48,641 nt of DNA from Bacteroidales bacterium (GCA_017381865.1 JAFOBJ010000039.1:1-48641), one strand, 5' to 3'. Shown: positions 1-7,288, numbered from the stretch's first letter. The notes: generated by a model from the letters alone, not told the origin. Translations and numbers: made by a program.

Positions 1-1049
1 ACTTGCAACAATATAAAGGCACCGTCATTGCTGTAACCCACGACCGTTACTTCCTCGACCACGTCGCAGGCTGGATTCTCGAACTCGACCGTGGCGAAGG
101 CATCCCATGGAAAGGCAACTACTCATCATGGCTCGACCAGAAGACAGCACGCATGGCGATGGAAGAGAAATCTGAAAGCAAACGCCGCAAGACTTTGGAA
201 CGCGAGCTCGAATGGGTCAGAATGGCACCAAAAGCACGTCATGCAAAAGGTAAAGCTCGTCTCGCTTCTTACGAAAAACTTCTTAACGAAGATGTAAAAG
301 AAAAAGAAGAAAAACTCGAAATCTATATCCCTAACGGCGACCGCCTCGGAAATAAAGTCATCGAAGCTAAGAACATCACCAAAGCCTACGGCGATAAGCT
401 GTTATTCGAAAACCTCAGCTTCAGTCTCCCACCAGCAGGCATCGTCGGCGTCATCGGACCTAACGGCGCTGGTAAGACAACATTGTTCCGTCTCATCATG
501 GGATTGGAAAAACCAGACTCAGGCGAGTTTGAAGTAGGCGAAACAGTGAAGACAGGCTACGTCGACCAACAACACGCCGACATCGACCCTGAAAAGACAG
601 TGTGGGAAGTCATCTCTGGCGGCAACGAATTGATTCAACTTGGCAAACGCACCATGAACTCAAGAGCTTACGTTTCTCGTTTCAATTTCGGTGGCAACGA
701 CCAACAGAAGAAAGCCGGCGTCTTGTCGGGCGGTGAACGTAACAGAATGCACTTGGCGTTGACATTAAAACAAGAAGCCAACGTACTTCTCCTCGACGAA
801 CCTACCAACGACATCGACGTCAACACATTGCGTGCTTTGGAAGAAGGTTTGGAAAACTTCGCCGGTTGCGCCGTCGTCATCTCTCACGACCGCTGGTTCT
901 TGGATAGAATTGCAACACACATCCTCGCTTTCGAAGGCGATTCGCAGGTTTATTTCTTCGAAGGAAGCTATTCAGAATATGAAGAAAACAAGATTAAACG
1001 TCTTGGCAACGCAGCACCTAAGAAGTTTAAATATAAGAAATTGATGTAA
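1..1049 (+). CDS. ettA: EttA-like ABC-F translational ATPase (3' part only)
   Basis: The gene is cut by the left window edge; about 349 C-terminal codons are present and the true start lies upstream. The visible part begins at the end of the first ABC domain (VTHDRYFLDHV, the switch-histidine region). It continues through the basic inter-domain linker that ABC-F proteins insert toward P-site tRNA (roughly residues 45-90, rich in K/R/E). It then has a complete second ABC domain: Walker A GPNGAGKTT, signature LSGGERNR, Walker B VLLLDEPTNDID and H-loop ISHDRWFLDR. Family knowledge: EttA is a soluble ribosome-binding ATPase that gates the first elongation step according to energy status. The linker and the overall match favour EttA over antibiotic-resistance ABC-Fs. 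An imperfect inverted word array follows the stop and probably ends transcription. Confidence 0.93.
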   Translation, partial: LQQYKGTVIAVTHDRYFLDHVAGWILELDRGEGIPWKGNYSSWLDQKTARMAMEEKSESKRRKTLERELEWVRMAPKARHAKGKARLASYEKLLNEDVKEKEEKLEIYIPNGDRLGNKVIEAKNITKAYGDKLLFENLSFSLPPAGIVGVIGPNGAGKTTLFRLIMGLEKPDSGEFEVGETVKTGYVDQQHADIDPEKTVWEVISGGNELIQLGKRTMNSRAYVSRFNFGGNDQQKKAGVLSGGERNRMHLALTLKQEANVLLLDEPTNDIDVNTLRALEEGLENFAGCAVVISHDRWFLDRIATHILAFEGDSQVYFFEGSYSEYEENKIKRLGNAAPKKFKYKKLM

Positions 1050-1060
1050 TTTTAATAGCA

Positions 1061-1122
1061 TTGAGCTATGGGTTATGAGTTGTGAGCAAAAAATAAAAAG
1101 CTCATGGCTCAAAGCTCAAGGC
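1061..1122. terminator. Inverted low-complexity array after ettA
   Basis: Left-arm words of the TGAGC type (1061-1087) face right-arm words of the GCTCA type (1100-1122) across an A-rich loop. The arms pair imperfectly as TTGAGC/GCTCAA and TGAGC/GCTCA. The placement, straight after a stop codon, is like the other gene-end arrays in this window. A role in termination is inferred; there is no clean U tract. Confidence 0.45.
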
Positions 1123-1135
1123 TAAAAAATGATCT

Positions 1136-1603
1136 ATGAAAGTAAATATCCCAAAATTAAAAGTACTTTTCTTCATCTTTTTTATCGTATTGTTTTCATC
1201 ATGCGACCCTGGTTTTCATGATGTTTATATTATGAAAAATGAATTACTGAAAGAAGTTAAAGTCGTTTTTTCACTAAATGGCGTGAAAGACACTACATAT
1301 ATCGGTCCCGATGTGGATCGTATAGTAATGGTAAAAGATGGAATGGGTCATTCTGAATTTTCTTTCAATGATGAGTATATCCATGATATGCCTGTTATCA
1401 TCTTTGATGAAGATGTTATATATAAAGCTGATACAACAACCGACTGGGATTTGATCAAAGGTTTTGAAAAAACAATGTTCAAAAAATCTTGTTGGGAAAT
1501 TCTATCAACTATTGATAAAAAAGGATATGAAGAGTATGAGGTTCTATACAGAATCACTGAAGAAGATTATGAGAACGCTCTTATCCTAAACGGAAATAAA
1601 TAA
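1136..1603 (+). CDS. Small predicted lipoprotein, unknown function
   Basis: 155 residues that I do not recognise. The N-terminus has a positively charged start, a hydrophobic stretch (residues 8-20, rich in F, I, L and V) and a Cys at residue 23 in LFSSCD. This looks like a signal peptidase II lipobox, so an outer- or inner-membrane lipoprotein is likely. The rest is a soluble domain rich in D, E, K and Y with no motif I can name. It lies between ettA and thiL on the same strand, separated from each by word-repeat spacers, so it is probably its own transcription unit. The start is ATG with no Shine-Dalgarno sequence, as usual in this phylum. Base composition is AT-richer than ettA or thiL. 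Confidence 0.7.
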   Translation: MKVNIPKLKVLFFIFFIVLFSSCDPGFHDVYIMKNELLKEVKVVFSLNGVKDTTYIGPDVDRIVMVKDGMGHSEFSFNDEYIHDMPVIIFDEDVIYKADTTTDWDLIKGFEKTMFKKSCWEILSTIDKKGYEEYEVLYRITEEDYENALILNGNK

Positions 1604-1659
1604 TTAAAAAACAGGACAAAGTCGGTAGTCTGTTGACTGTTGTCCGTTGACTAAAAAAT

Positions 1660-2697
1660 ATGGAAAACGAAAAAATAGAATTAACAGAATTGTCAGAACT
1701 CGGTGAATTCGGTCTCATCGACAGACTGACTAAAGACATCAAGACATATAACAAATCGACAGTTAAAGGCATTGGCGACGACGCTGCTGTCATCGACCAT
1801 AAAAGCGAGCAGACATTGATTTCTACCGATGTCTTGATTGAAGGCGTTCACTTCGACATGACATATATGCCTTTGAAACACTTAGGTTATAAAGCCGCTG
1901 TAGTGAACTTCTCCGACATCTACGCCATGAACGGAACTCCTACTCAGATAGTAGTCGGAATGGGAATCTCAAGCAAATTCTCAGTCGAAGCCGTTGAAGA
2001 AATATTCGCCGGCATCAAGTTAGCCTGCGACACTTACAAAGTCGACTTAGTCGGCGGCGACACCACAGCAAGCAAGTCGGGACTTTTCATCTCTATAACA
2101 GTCATAGGCAAGGCAAAGAAAGACAGCATCGTTTATCGCGATGGTGCTAAAGCCAACGACCTTTTATGCGTCAGCGGAACCCTCGGCGCAGCCTATACCG
2201 GACTTCTCATTTTAGAAAGAGAGAAAGCCGCTTTCATGGCTGACCCTAACGTACAGCCAGAACTCTACGGCTACGATTACATCCTCGAAAGACAGCTCAA
2301 ACCTGAAGCTCGTAAAGACATCGTTGCTAGACTCAAAGAGTTAGAGATAAAGCCAACAGCGATGATAGACATATCAGATGGTTTAGCATCAGAGATTTTA
2401 CATCTTTGCAAAGACTCTAAAGTAGGTTGCCGCGTCTTTGAAGACCGCATTCCAATGCATCAGAAAGCCATCGACGTCGCTAAGGAATTCGACATCGTCC
2501 CTTGCGTAGCAGCACTCAACGGCGGCGAAGACTACGAGCTTCTCTTCACCGTAAAACAAGAAGATTACGATAAAGTCAAAGACATGGAAGACGTGAGAAT
2601 CATCGGCTTCATGACACCAGACACCAACGTTGCTGAACTCATCACAACCGACGAACATGTAATCCCAATCGAAGCACAAGGATTTAAACATTTTTAA
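1660..2697 (+). CDS. thiL: Thiamine-monophosphate kinase ThiL
   Basis: 345 residues, the usual length. ThiL phosphorylates thiamine monophosphate to the cofactor thiamine diphosphate with ATP. The N-terminus has the family pattern ELGEFGLIDRL followed by GIGDDAAVI, the acidic metal-binding loop. Further on come STDVLIEGVHFD, the helix NFSDIYAMNGTP, VGGDTTAS and the C-terminal IDISDGLASEI and GGEDYELLFTV, all typical of the PurM/ThiL fold. The start is the ATG directly after the word-repeat spacer at 1620-1657. uvrC follows 85 bases later on the same strand, beyond an inverted word array. No thiamine biosynthesis genes or riboswitch are nearby, so this looks like a stand-alone housekeeping copy. 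Confidence 0.96.
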   Translation: MENEKIELTELSELGEFGLIDRLTKDIKTYNKSTVKGIGDDAAVIDHKSEQTLISTDVLIEGVHFDMTYMPLKHLGYKAAVVNFSDIYAMNGTPTQIVVGMGISSKFSVEAVEEIFAGIKLACDTYKVDLVGGDTTASKSGLFISITVIGKAKKDSIVYRDGAKANDLLCVSGTLGAAYTGLLILEREKAAFMADPNVQPELYGYDYILERQLKPEARKDIVARLKELEIKPTAMIDISDGLASEILHLCKDSKVGCRVFEDRIPMHQKAIDVAKEFDIVPCVAALNGGEDYELLFTVKQEDYDKVKDMEDVRIIGFMTPDTNVAELITTDEHVIPIEAQGFKHF

Positions 2698-2708
2698 GAT
2701 ATGAGCAT

Positions 2709-2750
2709 TGAGCTATGAGCATTGAGCAGAAGCTCACAACTCATAGCTCA
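2709..2750. terminator. Inverted word repeat between thiL and uvrC
   Basis: TGAGCTATGAG (2709-2719) pairs with CTCATAGCTCA (2740-2750), with a further GAGC/GCTC pair inside at 2724-2727 and 2732-2735. The words are the same TGAGC type as after ettA. It is probably a transcription terminator for thiL; there is no strong T run. Confidence 0.5.
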
Positions 2751-2782
2751 CAGCCCATTGCATCATCAATTTATAGAATTAA

Positions 2783-4588
2783 ATGATTTCCGACAAAATA
2801 AAATCCATCCTCAAAACCATCCCCACCGATCCGGGAGTGTATCGTTATTATGACGATAAAGGAGAGATTATTTATGTCGGAAAAGCCAAAAACCTAAAAC
2901 GCAGGGTATCGAGTTATTTCAACAAAAACCAAAGCGGCAAGGTCAAAGTGCTTGTCAGTCGCATCGCCGACATCAAGTTCATCGTGGTCGACAACGAGAT
3001 GGAAGCGCTTCTTCTCGAAAACAATATGATTAAGCAATACAAGCCACGTTACAACATCATGTTGAAAGACGACAAGACATATCCTTGGATTTGTGTCAAG
3101 AACGAGAGATTTCCGCGCGTATATCTTACAAGGAAAAAAGTCAACGACGGCTCCATCTATTTCGGACCTTATCCGTCAGTGATGACAGCGAGAACGCTGC
3201 TCGAAATGTTGCGTCAGCTCTACCCTATCAGAAACTGCAAATTAATTTTAAAAGAAGAAAACATCGCCAACGGACATTATCGTCCTTGCCTTGAATATCA
3301 CATCGGCAACTGCAAAGCACCATGCGACGGCAGCATCAGCGAAAAAGATTATCGTGAGATGATTCAGAATATAAAACGAGTCATCAAAGGTAACATCCAA
3401 GAAGTGCTGAAAGACATGAAAGCGCAGATGATGGACCACGCCTCGCGATTAGAATTCGAGCAGGCGCAAGTCATAAAAGACAAATACGATATACTCGAGA
3501 ACTACCACGCAAAATCCGTCGTGTGCAGCAACAGTCTCTTCGACATGGAAGTATTCTCTTACGAAGACGCAGGTAATTCATTCTATGTCAACTACATGAA
3601 AATCGTCGAAGGTGCTATAATACAGTCACATTCTTTTGAGTTGAAGAGAAAACTCGATGAGAGCGTAGAAGAACTGCTGTCAATGGCTATCGTTGAAATT
3701 CGTCAGATGATGGATAGTCATAACATAAAGGAAATCATTGTTCCGACTGAGTTAGACATAAAACTAGAAGGCGTCAAGTTCACCATTCCGCAGCGAGGAG
3801 AGAAACTCGACATTTTGGAATTGTCGCAGCGTAACGCCAAACAATATCGTCTTGACACGGAGAAGCTTCGCACTTTAGTCGACCCAGAACGACATACGAA
3901 GAGAATCTTGAATCAGATGAAAGACGACCTGAATCTGCCGGTGTTGCCTGAAGTGATTGAATGTTTCGACAACTCCAATTTCCAGGGCGACTATGCCGTT
4001 GCCGCGATGACGCAGTTTGTCAATGCGAAACCCAACAAGAGCGGCTACCGTCATTTTAACATCAAGACCGTTGAAGGTCCGAACGACTTCGCCTCTATGG
4101 AAGAGATTATCTACAGAAGATACAAACGCCTTTTGGACGAAGAGCAGCGACTTCCCGACTTGATTGTCGTTGACGGCGGCAAAGGACAATTGTCGTCAGC
4201 CGTTAAGATTTTGCAGCAGCTAGGATTATTCGGAAAAATAAGCATCATCGGCATTGCGGAAAAATTAGAGGAGATATATTTCCCTGGCGACAGCATACCT
4301 TTATATATAGACAAACGCTCCGAGACATTAAAGGTGATACAACACATCCGCGACGAAGCCCACAGATTCGGCATCACACATCACAGAAAGAAATTCGAGA
4401 AAGGATTCCTTCATTCCGAGTTGAACGACATCAAAGGCATAGGCAAACAGACAGCCGAGAAACTGATGTTAGAATTGAAATCCGTCAAGAACATCAAGGA
4501 AGCAAGTTTGGAGACATTGGAAAACATCATCGGCAAGGCAAAGGCGAAGATAGTATGGGAATATTTTAATAAAAAATCCGCAGAATAA
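2783..4588 (+). CDS. uvrC: Excinuclease ABC subunit C (UvrC)
   Basis: 601 residues, full length. UvrC makes both incisions around a UvrAB-bound lesion in nucleotide excision repair. The N-terminal GIY-YIG nuclease is clear: GVYRYYDDKGEIIYVGKAKN with the following RRVSSYF. The four-Cys region of many UvrCs is visible as C-K-L (near residue 153), C-L-E-Y, C-K-A-P and C-D-G. A UVR helix (LEFEQAQVIKDKYDIL) follows. The RNase H-like C-terminal nuclease has ECFDNSNFQG, VVDGGKGQL, RDEAHRFGITHHRK and a final helix-hairpin-helix (LNDIKGIGKQTAEKLM). ATG start. An AT-rich gap with a degenerate unit of the CACGAA repeat family (about 4592-4620) follows. Confidence 0.97.
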   Translation: MISDKIKSILKTIPTDPGVYRYYDDKGEIIYVGKAKNLKRRVSSYFNKNQSGKVKVLVSRIADIKFIVVDNEMEALLLENNMIKQYKPRYNIMLKDDKTYPWICVKNERFPRVYLTRKKVNDGSIYFGPYPSVMTARTLLEMLRQLYPIRNCKLILKEENIANGHYRPCLEYHIGNCKAPCDGSISEKDYREMIQNIKRVIKGNIQEVLKDMKAQMMDHASRLEFEQAQVIKDKYDILENYHAKSVVCSNSLFDMEVFSYEDAGNSFYVNYMKIVEGAIIQSHSFELKRKLDESVEELLSMAIVEIRQMMDSHNIKEIIVPTELDIKLEGVKFTIPQRGEKLDILELSQRNAKQYRLDTEKLRTLVDPERHTKRILNQMKDDLNLPVLPEVIECFDNSNFQGDYAVAAMTQFVNAKPNKSGYRHFNIKTVEGPNDFASMEEIIYRRYKRLLDEEQRLPDLIVVDGGKGQLSSAVKILQQLGLFGKISIIGIAEKLEEIYFPGDSIPLYIDKRSETLKVIQHIRDEAHRFGITHHRKKFEKGFLHSELNDIKGIGKQTAEKLMLELKSVKNIKEASLETLENIIGKAKAKIVWEYFNKKSAE

Positions 4589-4646
4589 TTATCCACGAAA
4601 TAACACGAATGAAACACCAATTCAAACTAACGACACGGTAAATGTG

Positions 4647-5162
4647 TTATTTTAAATGTCTTATTATTTCTCTTAATGTTTTTTTGAAACGGATAATCGG
4701 ATCGATGAAATAAATATTGTCATCTTCTCCCAACAAAACATTATCGCCAGAAATATCGGTTATTGATACGAATTCATTGCCATATGAATAATTATCTTCT
4801 GGCAACAAACCACGTTCAGCCAGTGAATCAACAACTTGAGTCTTGGTTGGCTGACGATATGACATAATGAAATCCTGTGACAAAACAATACGAACATCGC
4901 CTATGTCATCGCTGATGCCTTCTAATGTATAAGCAGTTTCAGGAAAAAGCAGATTATGTACAAGATGTTCAAAAGCGGCGTCTTCAGCTTGTACTCCTGT
5001 TTTCAATGCCGCTTTGGCATATGGGTCTTTAAACTTTATAACTTTACCTGCTTTCGCATCAATATAAACCACACTCTCTCCTGTACGTTTCTCAACCTTG
5101 CCTGTAAGATTTTTTGATGTTTCAATTGGAACGAACAGACCATGTTGCTTTGCTATGTTCAC
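4647..5162 (-). CDS. Small kinase-like protein of mobile-element (polyvalent) type, copy 1
   Basis: 171 residues from a GTG start that I chose because it overlaps the TGA of the preceding small ORF as GTGA. The frame stays open upstream to 5372, but that part reads as biased R/S/D-rich sequence and lies over the better-looking small ORF. A protein-kinase core is visible: a beta-3-like Lys (GKVIKF, K43), the helix motif LLFPETAYTLEGI, a catalytic loop ITDISGDNVL (D136, N141) and a metal Asp in IYFIDPI (D154). The HRD His is absent. This layout matches the small kinase domains described in polyvalent proteins of phages and conjugative elements. That placement is from memory and the substrate is unknown. 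Its paralogue lies at 5928-6503. Confidence 0.68.
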   Translation of the reverse strand: MNIAKQHGLFVPIETSKNLTGKVEKRTGESVVYIDAKAGKVIKFKDPYAKAALKTGVQAEDAAFEHLVHNLLFPETAYTLEGISDDIGDVRIVLSQDFIMSYRQPTKTQVVDSLAERGLLPEDNYSYGNEFVSITDISGDNVLLGEDDNIYFIDPIIRFKKTLREIIRHLK

Positions 5163-5359
5163 CAGCCTTTCGGATTCTTGGTTGCGTCGAGTTCTCTCGC
5201 TATAATCTGAATATGCCCGATATGAAGTGTCCAGCCCCTCTTCAAACACTCGTAAATCGCTTCTGTCGCTAACGCTCTGTGTCTTTCTGGCTGTGTCATC
5301 AAAAATTCTTGAGCAGTCATACTGCCGTCCTCCATTAGAATATTGTCCAAATTCATCAT
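5159..5359 (-). CDS. Small protein translationally coupled to kinase copy 1
   Basis: 66 residues (ATG at 5359; a second ATG follows directly). Composition is that of a real soluble helical protein: MTAQEFLMTQPERHRALATE, then EAIYECLKRGWTLHIGHIQII and a short basic tail ending GW. The family is not recognised. The stop TGA overlaps the GTG start of the kinase-like gene by 4 bases, the classic arrangement for coupled translation. A promoter-like element (TACTTTTG on the - strand, 5390-5397) sits about 30 bases upstream of the ATG. The second kinase copy is preceded by a small ORF in the same relative frame, which argues against coincidence, although the two small proteins do not obviously resemble each other. 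Confidence 0.6.
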   Translation of the reverse strand: MMNLDNILMEDGSMTAQEFLMTQPERHRALATEAIYECLKRGWTLHIGHIQIIARELDATKNPKGW

Positions 5360-5389
5360 AATTCATATACAATTATCCATTTATTATTA

Positions 5390-5397
5390 CAAAAGTA
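5390..5397 (-). promoter_or_regulatory. Candidate -7 element for module copy 1
   Basis: The - strand reads TACTTTTG, matching TAnnTTTG of Bacteroides-type promoters, about 30 bases before the small-ORF start. No convincing TTTG is seen at the -33 distance. Confidence 0.4.
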
Positions 5398-5473
5398 TTG
5401 AATATATTTTTGCATGAATCATAGTTCTATCAAAAAAGATTTCAACAATATATAATTTAGTAAATATTACATC

Positions 5474-5655
5474 TATATTTGCAATTAAAATTAGGGGTGT
5501 CTCAGACGTTACGGACGTTGTGTGCAGAGTTCTTTAGAGCATTGACACGTTGGGAAACGCCCTTATCAGACATCTCCGTGAGGCTGAAACGCTGCGGTTT
5601 GAAGGATGTCGCAACATCTTGCATGGATCGCGCAATTCTGCAAGATGTTTTTTTG
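5474..5655 (+). ncRNA. Structured leader or small RNA with terminator hairpin
   Basis: A -7-like TATATTTG (5474-5481) is followed by about 165 bases that are GC-richer than the surroundings. The stretch ends in a perfect 11-bp stem, AACATCTTGCA (5613-5623) with TGCAAGATGTT (5639-5649), followed by seven Ts (5648-5654). That is a textbook intrinsic terminator on the + strand. A competing hairpin, GATGT (5605-5609) with ACATC (5614-5618), uses the same left-arm bases, so terminator and anti-terminator forms are mutually exclusive. The 80-residue ORF at 5696 starts 42 bases downstream. It could be an attenuator for that ORF or a stand-alone small RNA. I do not recognise the family, and a weak ORF across it has no protein-like character. 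Confidence 0.45.
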
Positions 5656-5695
5656 TCGGTTGACTGAAGATTGTTGAATCATAGTTTTTATAGAT

Positions 5696-5938
5696 ATGAC
5701 AGAGAGTGTAGAAAAACAAGAACTAAGGAGCATATTAATAGGATTATTACTTGAACTTGGCGAAAAAGAAATTAACATATACATACATATGGCTATAATA
5801 GTAGCATATCGTATAGAACAGGAAATGGTAAATTGGATTGCGACATTTAAAGACAATGCAGACGCGTTGACATTAGAAGCATTTAAAAAACATCTCAATG
5901 AATTGGTCAATGAAGCTGACTTAGGAATCAGTAGTTAA
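5696..5938 (+). CDS. Small hypothetical protein
   Basis: 80 residues with ATG start. Acidic and mostly helical in appearance, with an amphipathic or hydrophobic central stretch (INIYIHMAIIVAYRI) and a helical C-terminal half (NADALTLEAFKKHLNELVNE). Not recognised. It lies between the two kinase modules on the opposite strand, and its last 11 bases overlap the end of kinase copy 2, tail to tail. It is preceded by the terminator-bearing leader at 5474-5655. Codon content looks normal for the window, but the length and lack of a known family keep the call modest. Confidence 0.5.
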   Translation: MTESVEKQELRSILIGLLLELGEKEINIYIHMAIIVAYRIEQEMVNWIATFKDNADALTLEAFKKHLNELVNEADLGISS

Positions 5939-6503
5939 TCGCTTTAAATTCAGCGTCAACAATATAAATGTCGCCATCAATGTCTTTTAGCACATTGCGA
6001 GGTCGCAAGTCAGAAATGAGAATCTCGCCATTGCAATAAGAATATTCTTTAACCTTTTGAAATCCGAGCAGTTTCATATATTCTTCGATATCTTCAGTAG
6101 TCGCATTGTCTGGATTGCATACAGCTCTCTGGCGTATGACAGGATAAACGCTTCTTCCTTCAAAACCTGTAAATCCATATAGTTCGTATGCTGTTTCTGG
6201 GAATGTCTGATTATGTATGGACAATCGTTCAAATAAAGAAACGATATTACCACTATTCATCAGATTATTAACCTTATAGACATAACCTTCAGGTGAAAAA
6301 TAAGTATCATTTTCATTTCCGCTGGGACCTTGCGCTCCGAGTTTGAAAACGTCTGATAAGGAAATCCAGATGTCGTTTTCTTTGGCGTAGCGTTCCGCCT
6401 TGCTTGATTCTATTTCTTGTTCGGATGCAGATGGTTGGATTCTGCCATCAGTTGTTTGGCTCGTTCTGCCGCCTTCTCGCAATCGAATGGCAGCTTCTTC
6501 CAT
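5928..6503 (-). CDS. Small kinase-like protein of mobile-element (polyvalent) type, copy 2
   Basis: The frame is open from 6596. I chose the internal ATG at 6503 (191 residues). A start near the small ORF stop would be a non-standard ATA (ATAG junction at about 6410-6413), which may be a decayed ATG. The kinase core matches copy 1: K in GYVYKVN, FPETAYELYGF, catalytic loop ISDLRPRNVL (Asp and Asn kept, HRD His missing) and metal Asp in IYIVDAE. Over the core the two copies share order and spacing but modest identity, so the duplication is old or they came from different donors. The first 31 codons of this call overlap the small ORF in another frame and may not be translated. Confidence 0.62.
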   Translation of the reverse strand: MEEAAIRLREGGRTSQTTDGRIQPSASEQEIESSKAERYAKENDIWISLSDVFKLGAQGPSGNENDTYFSPEGYVYKVNNLMNSGNIVSLFERLSIHNQTFPETAYELYGFTGFEGRSVYPVIRQRAVCNPDNATTEDIEEYMKLLGFQKVKEYSYCNGEILISDLRPRNVLKDIDGDIYIVDAEFKAINY

Positions 6504-6604
6504 TCTTCCATTTTGCGGAGTTTGCGTTCTGTCGTCATCCTGTGAAATTCGTTCAGATATTTCATTTTGTCGTCCTTTTGTTTTACCTTGGCACATGTTT
6601 TCAA
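6410..6604 (-). CDS. Small protein overlapping kinase copy 2
   Basis: 64 residues from a TTG that overlaps the TGA of the upstream gene remnant (TTGA). An ATG at 6565 would give 51 residues. It is highly charged and helical: MTTERKLRKMEEWKKLPFDC, then EKAAERAKQLMAESNHLHP, ending in TAG. Not recognised. The following kinase frame sits one base back (-1) relative to this ORF, exactly as in copy 1. The stop/start junctions (TTGA upstream, ATAG downstream) suggest a chain of coupled genes. Sequence similarity to the copy-1 small protein is not evident. Confidence 0.5.
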   Translation of the reverse strand: MKTCAKVKQKDDKMKYLNEFHRMTTERKLRKMEEWKKLPFDCEKAAERAKQLMAESNHLHPNKK

Positions 6605-6738
6605 ATGATAAGTATCGGTTTCTCTATAGTTTTACTTTTGTCTTCAAATGGAGCATCATACCATAAATCGAAGTCAGAAGAAAGTTTATCTCTCAATGAC
6701 TTTGCCAATCTTAAACCTCGTCTGTGATAGTCTCTATT
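6601..6738 (-). pseudogene. 3' remnant of an unknown gene upstream of module copy 2
   Basis: 45 codons with good protein character and a proper TGA end: RRGLRLAKSLRDKLSSDFDL, then WYDAPFEDKSKTIEKPILII. There is no ATG, and an in-frame TAA precedes it at 6739-6741. Reading the same frame further upstream gives more plausible residues (LDIDW) broken by stops. It looks like the tail of a decayed gene that once led the operon, or a frameshifted one. The stop overlaps the TTG start of the next small ORF. Function unknown. Confidence 0.45.
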
Positions 6739-6851
6739 TTAAAAGAATCGACTGATGATTTCTCACCAATCGATATCAAGTTGCCACACAGCGAGTTATG
6801 AATTCATCCTACTCCCTACGTCCGCAACGTACTCTGGCGCAAGCTTATCTG

Positions 6852-6859
6852 CAAAGGTA
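6852..6859 (-). promoter_or_regulatory. Candidate -7 element for module copy 2 operon
   Basis: The - strand reads TACCTTTG followed by C, the preferred Bacteroides -7 form. It lies about 115 bases upstream of the gene remnant and points into it. The -33 region is T-rich but not a clear TTTG. Confidence 0.5.
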
Positions 6860-6953
6860 AAAAAATAGGTTTCAGAAAACTCTCATTTTTATATTTTGTT
6901 GAAATCTTTTCTGAAAAAATAAAGTTAGTGCTTATTCAGGACTATCTTTCAAT

Positions 6954-7175
6954 CCACTAATATTTAACCAATTTATTTCGTGATGGTTTCGTGAATTTTC
7001 GTGGATGATAATAACTTTCCACTAATCCGCACTAATATTTAACTAAATTCTTTCGTGAAGGTTTAGTGTTGTTTTCGTGGATGATAATAACTTTCCACTA
7101 ATCCGCACGAATTTTTCACTAATTTATTTCGTGATGGTTTCGTGAATTTTCGTGGATGATAAATTTTCGTGGAAA
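6954..7175. repeat. Tandem array, CCACTAAT/TTTCGTGG family (about 3 units)
   Basis: Units begin with CCAC at 6954, 7019 and 7095 (spacing 65 and 76). Each has the order CCACTAAT, CGCACTAAT or its variant, TTTCGTGA, TTTAGTG or TTTTCGTGG, then GATGATAATAA. The pattern and length match the 73-75 bp array at 26187-27203, so both belong to one dispersed family. No gene is embedded here. The array ends about 40 bases before the tRNA 3' end. The stretch from 6739 to 6953 holds the promoter-like element and otherwise nothing I can name. Confidence 0.75.
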
Positions 7176-7214
7176 ACAAAAAACCTCGATAATCAACGAC
7201 TACCGAGGTTTCTG

Positions 7215-7288
7215 TGCTCCCACCTGGACTTGAACCAGGGACCAACTGATTATGAGTCAGCTACTCTAACCGACTGAGCTATAGGAGC
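7215..7288 (-). tRNA. tRNA with CAU anticodon (elongator Met or Ile2)
   Basis: 74 nt reading 5' GCTCCTA on the - strand. The acceptor GCTCCTA/TGGGAGC has one G-U pair, the D-stem is GCTC/GAGT, and the anticodon loop CTCATAA gives CAU. The T-arm CCTGG TTCAAGT CCAGG is canonical and the discriminator is A; CCA is not encoded. It lacks the three G-C pairs of initiator tRNA. Elongator tRNA-Met and lysidine-modified tRNA-Ile2 cannot be separated by eye. Confidence 0.95.

Noticed and set aside
5163-5372. N-terminal extension of kinase copy 1 (start TTG at 5372)
   Set aside because: The extension has biased, non-protein-like composition, a TTG start and lies over a better small ORF; the GTGA overlap gives a natural start. 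It would be reinstated if homologues share the extension.
5479-5667. 62-codon ORF across the structured leader
   Set aside because: TTG start, no protein-like pattern, and it spans the strong hairpins; better read as RNA.
6410-6415. Programmed -1 frameshift joining the small ORF to kinase copy 2
   Set aside because: No X-XXY-YYZ slippery heptamer is seen at the junction (AAC AAG AAA TAG), and copy 1 has a plain GTGA start/stop overlap, so re-initiation is simpler.
4600-7200. Intact insertion sequence or integrative element around the kinase modules
   Set aside because: No transposase, integrase or relaxase, no clear terminal inverted repeats and no duplicated tRNA end were found. Mobile origin is suggested only by the kinase family.
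7063-7245. 60-codon ORF ending inside the tRNA (CAU) gene
   Set aside because: It reads through the repeat array and the tRNA on the same strand as the tRNA, an artefact of structured DNA.
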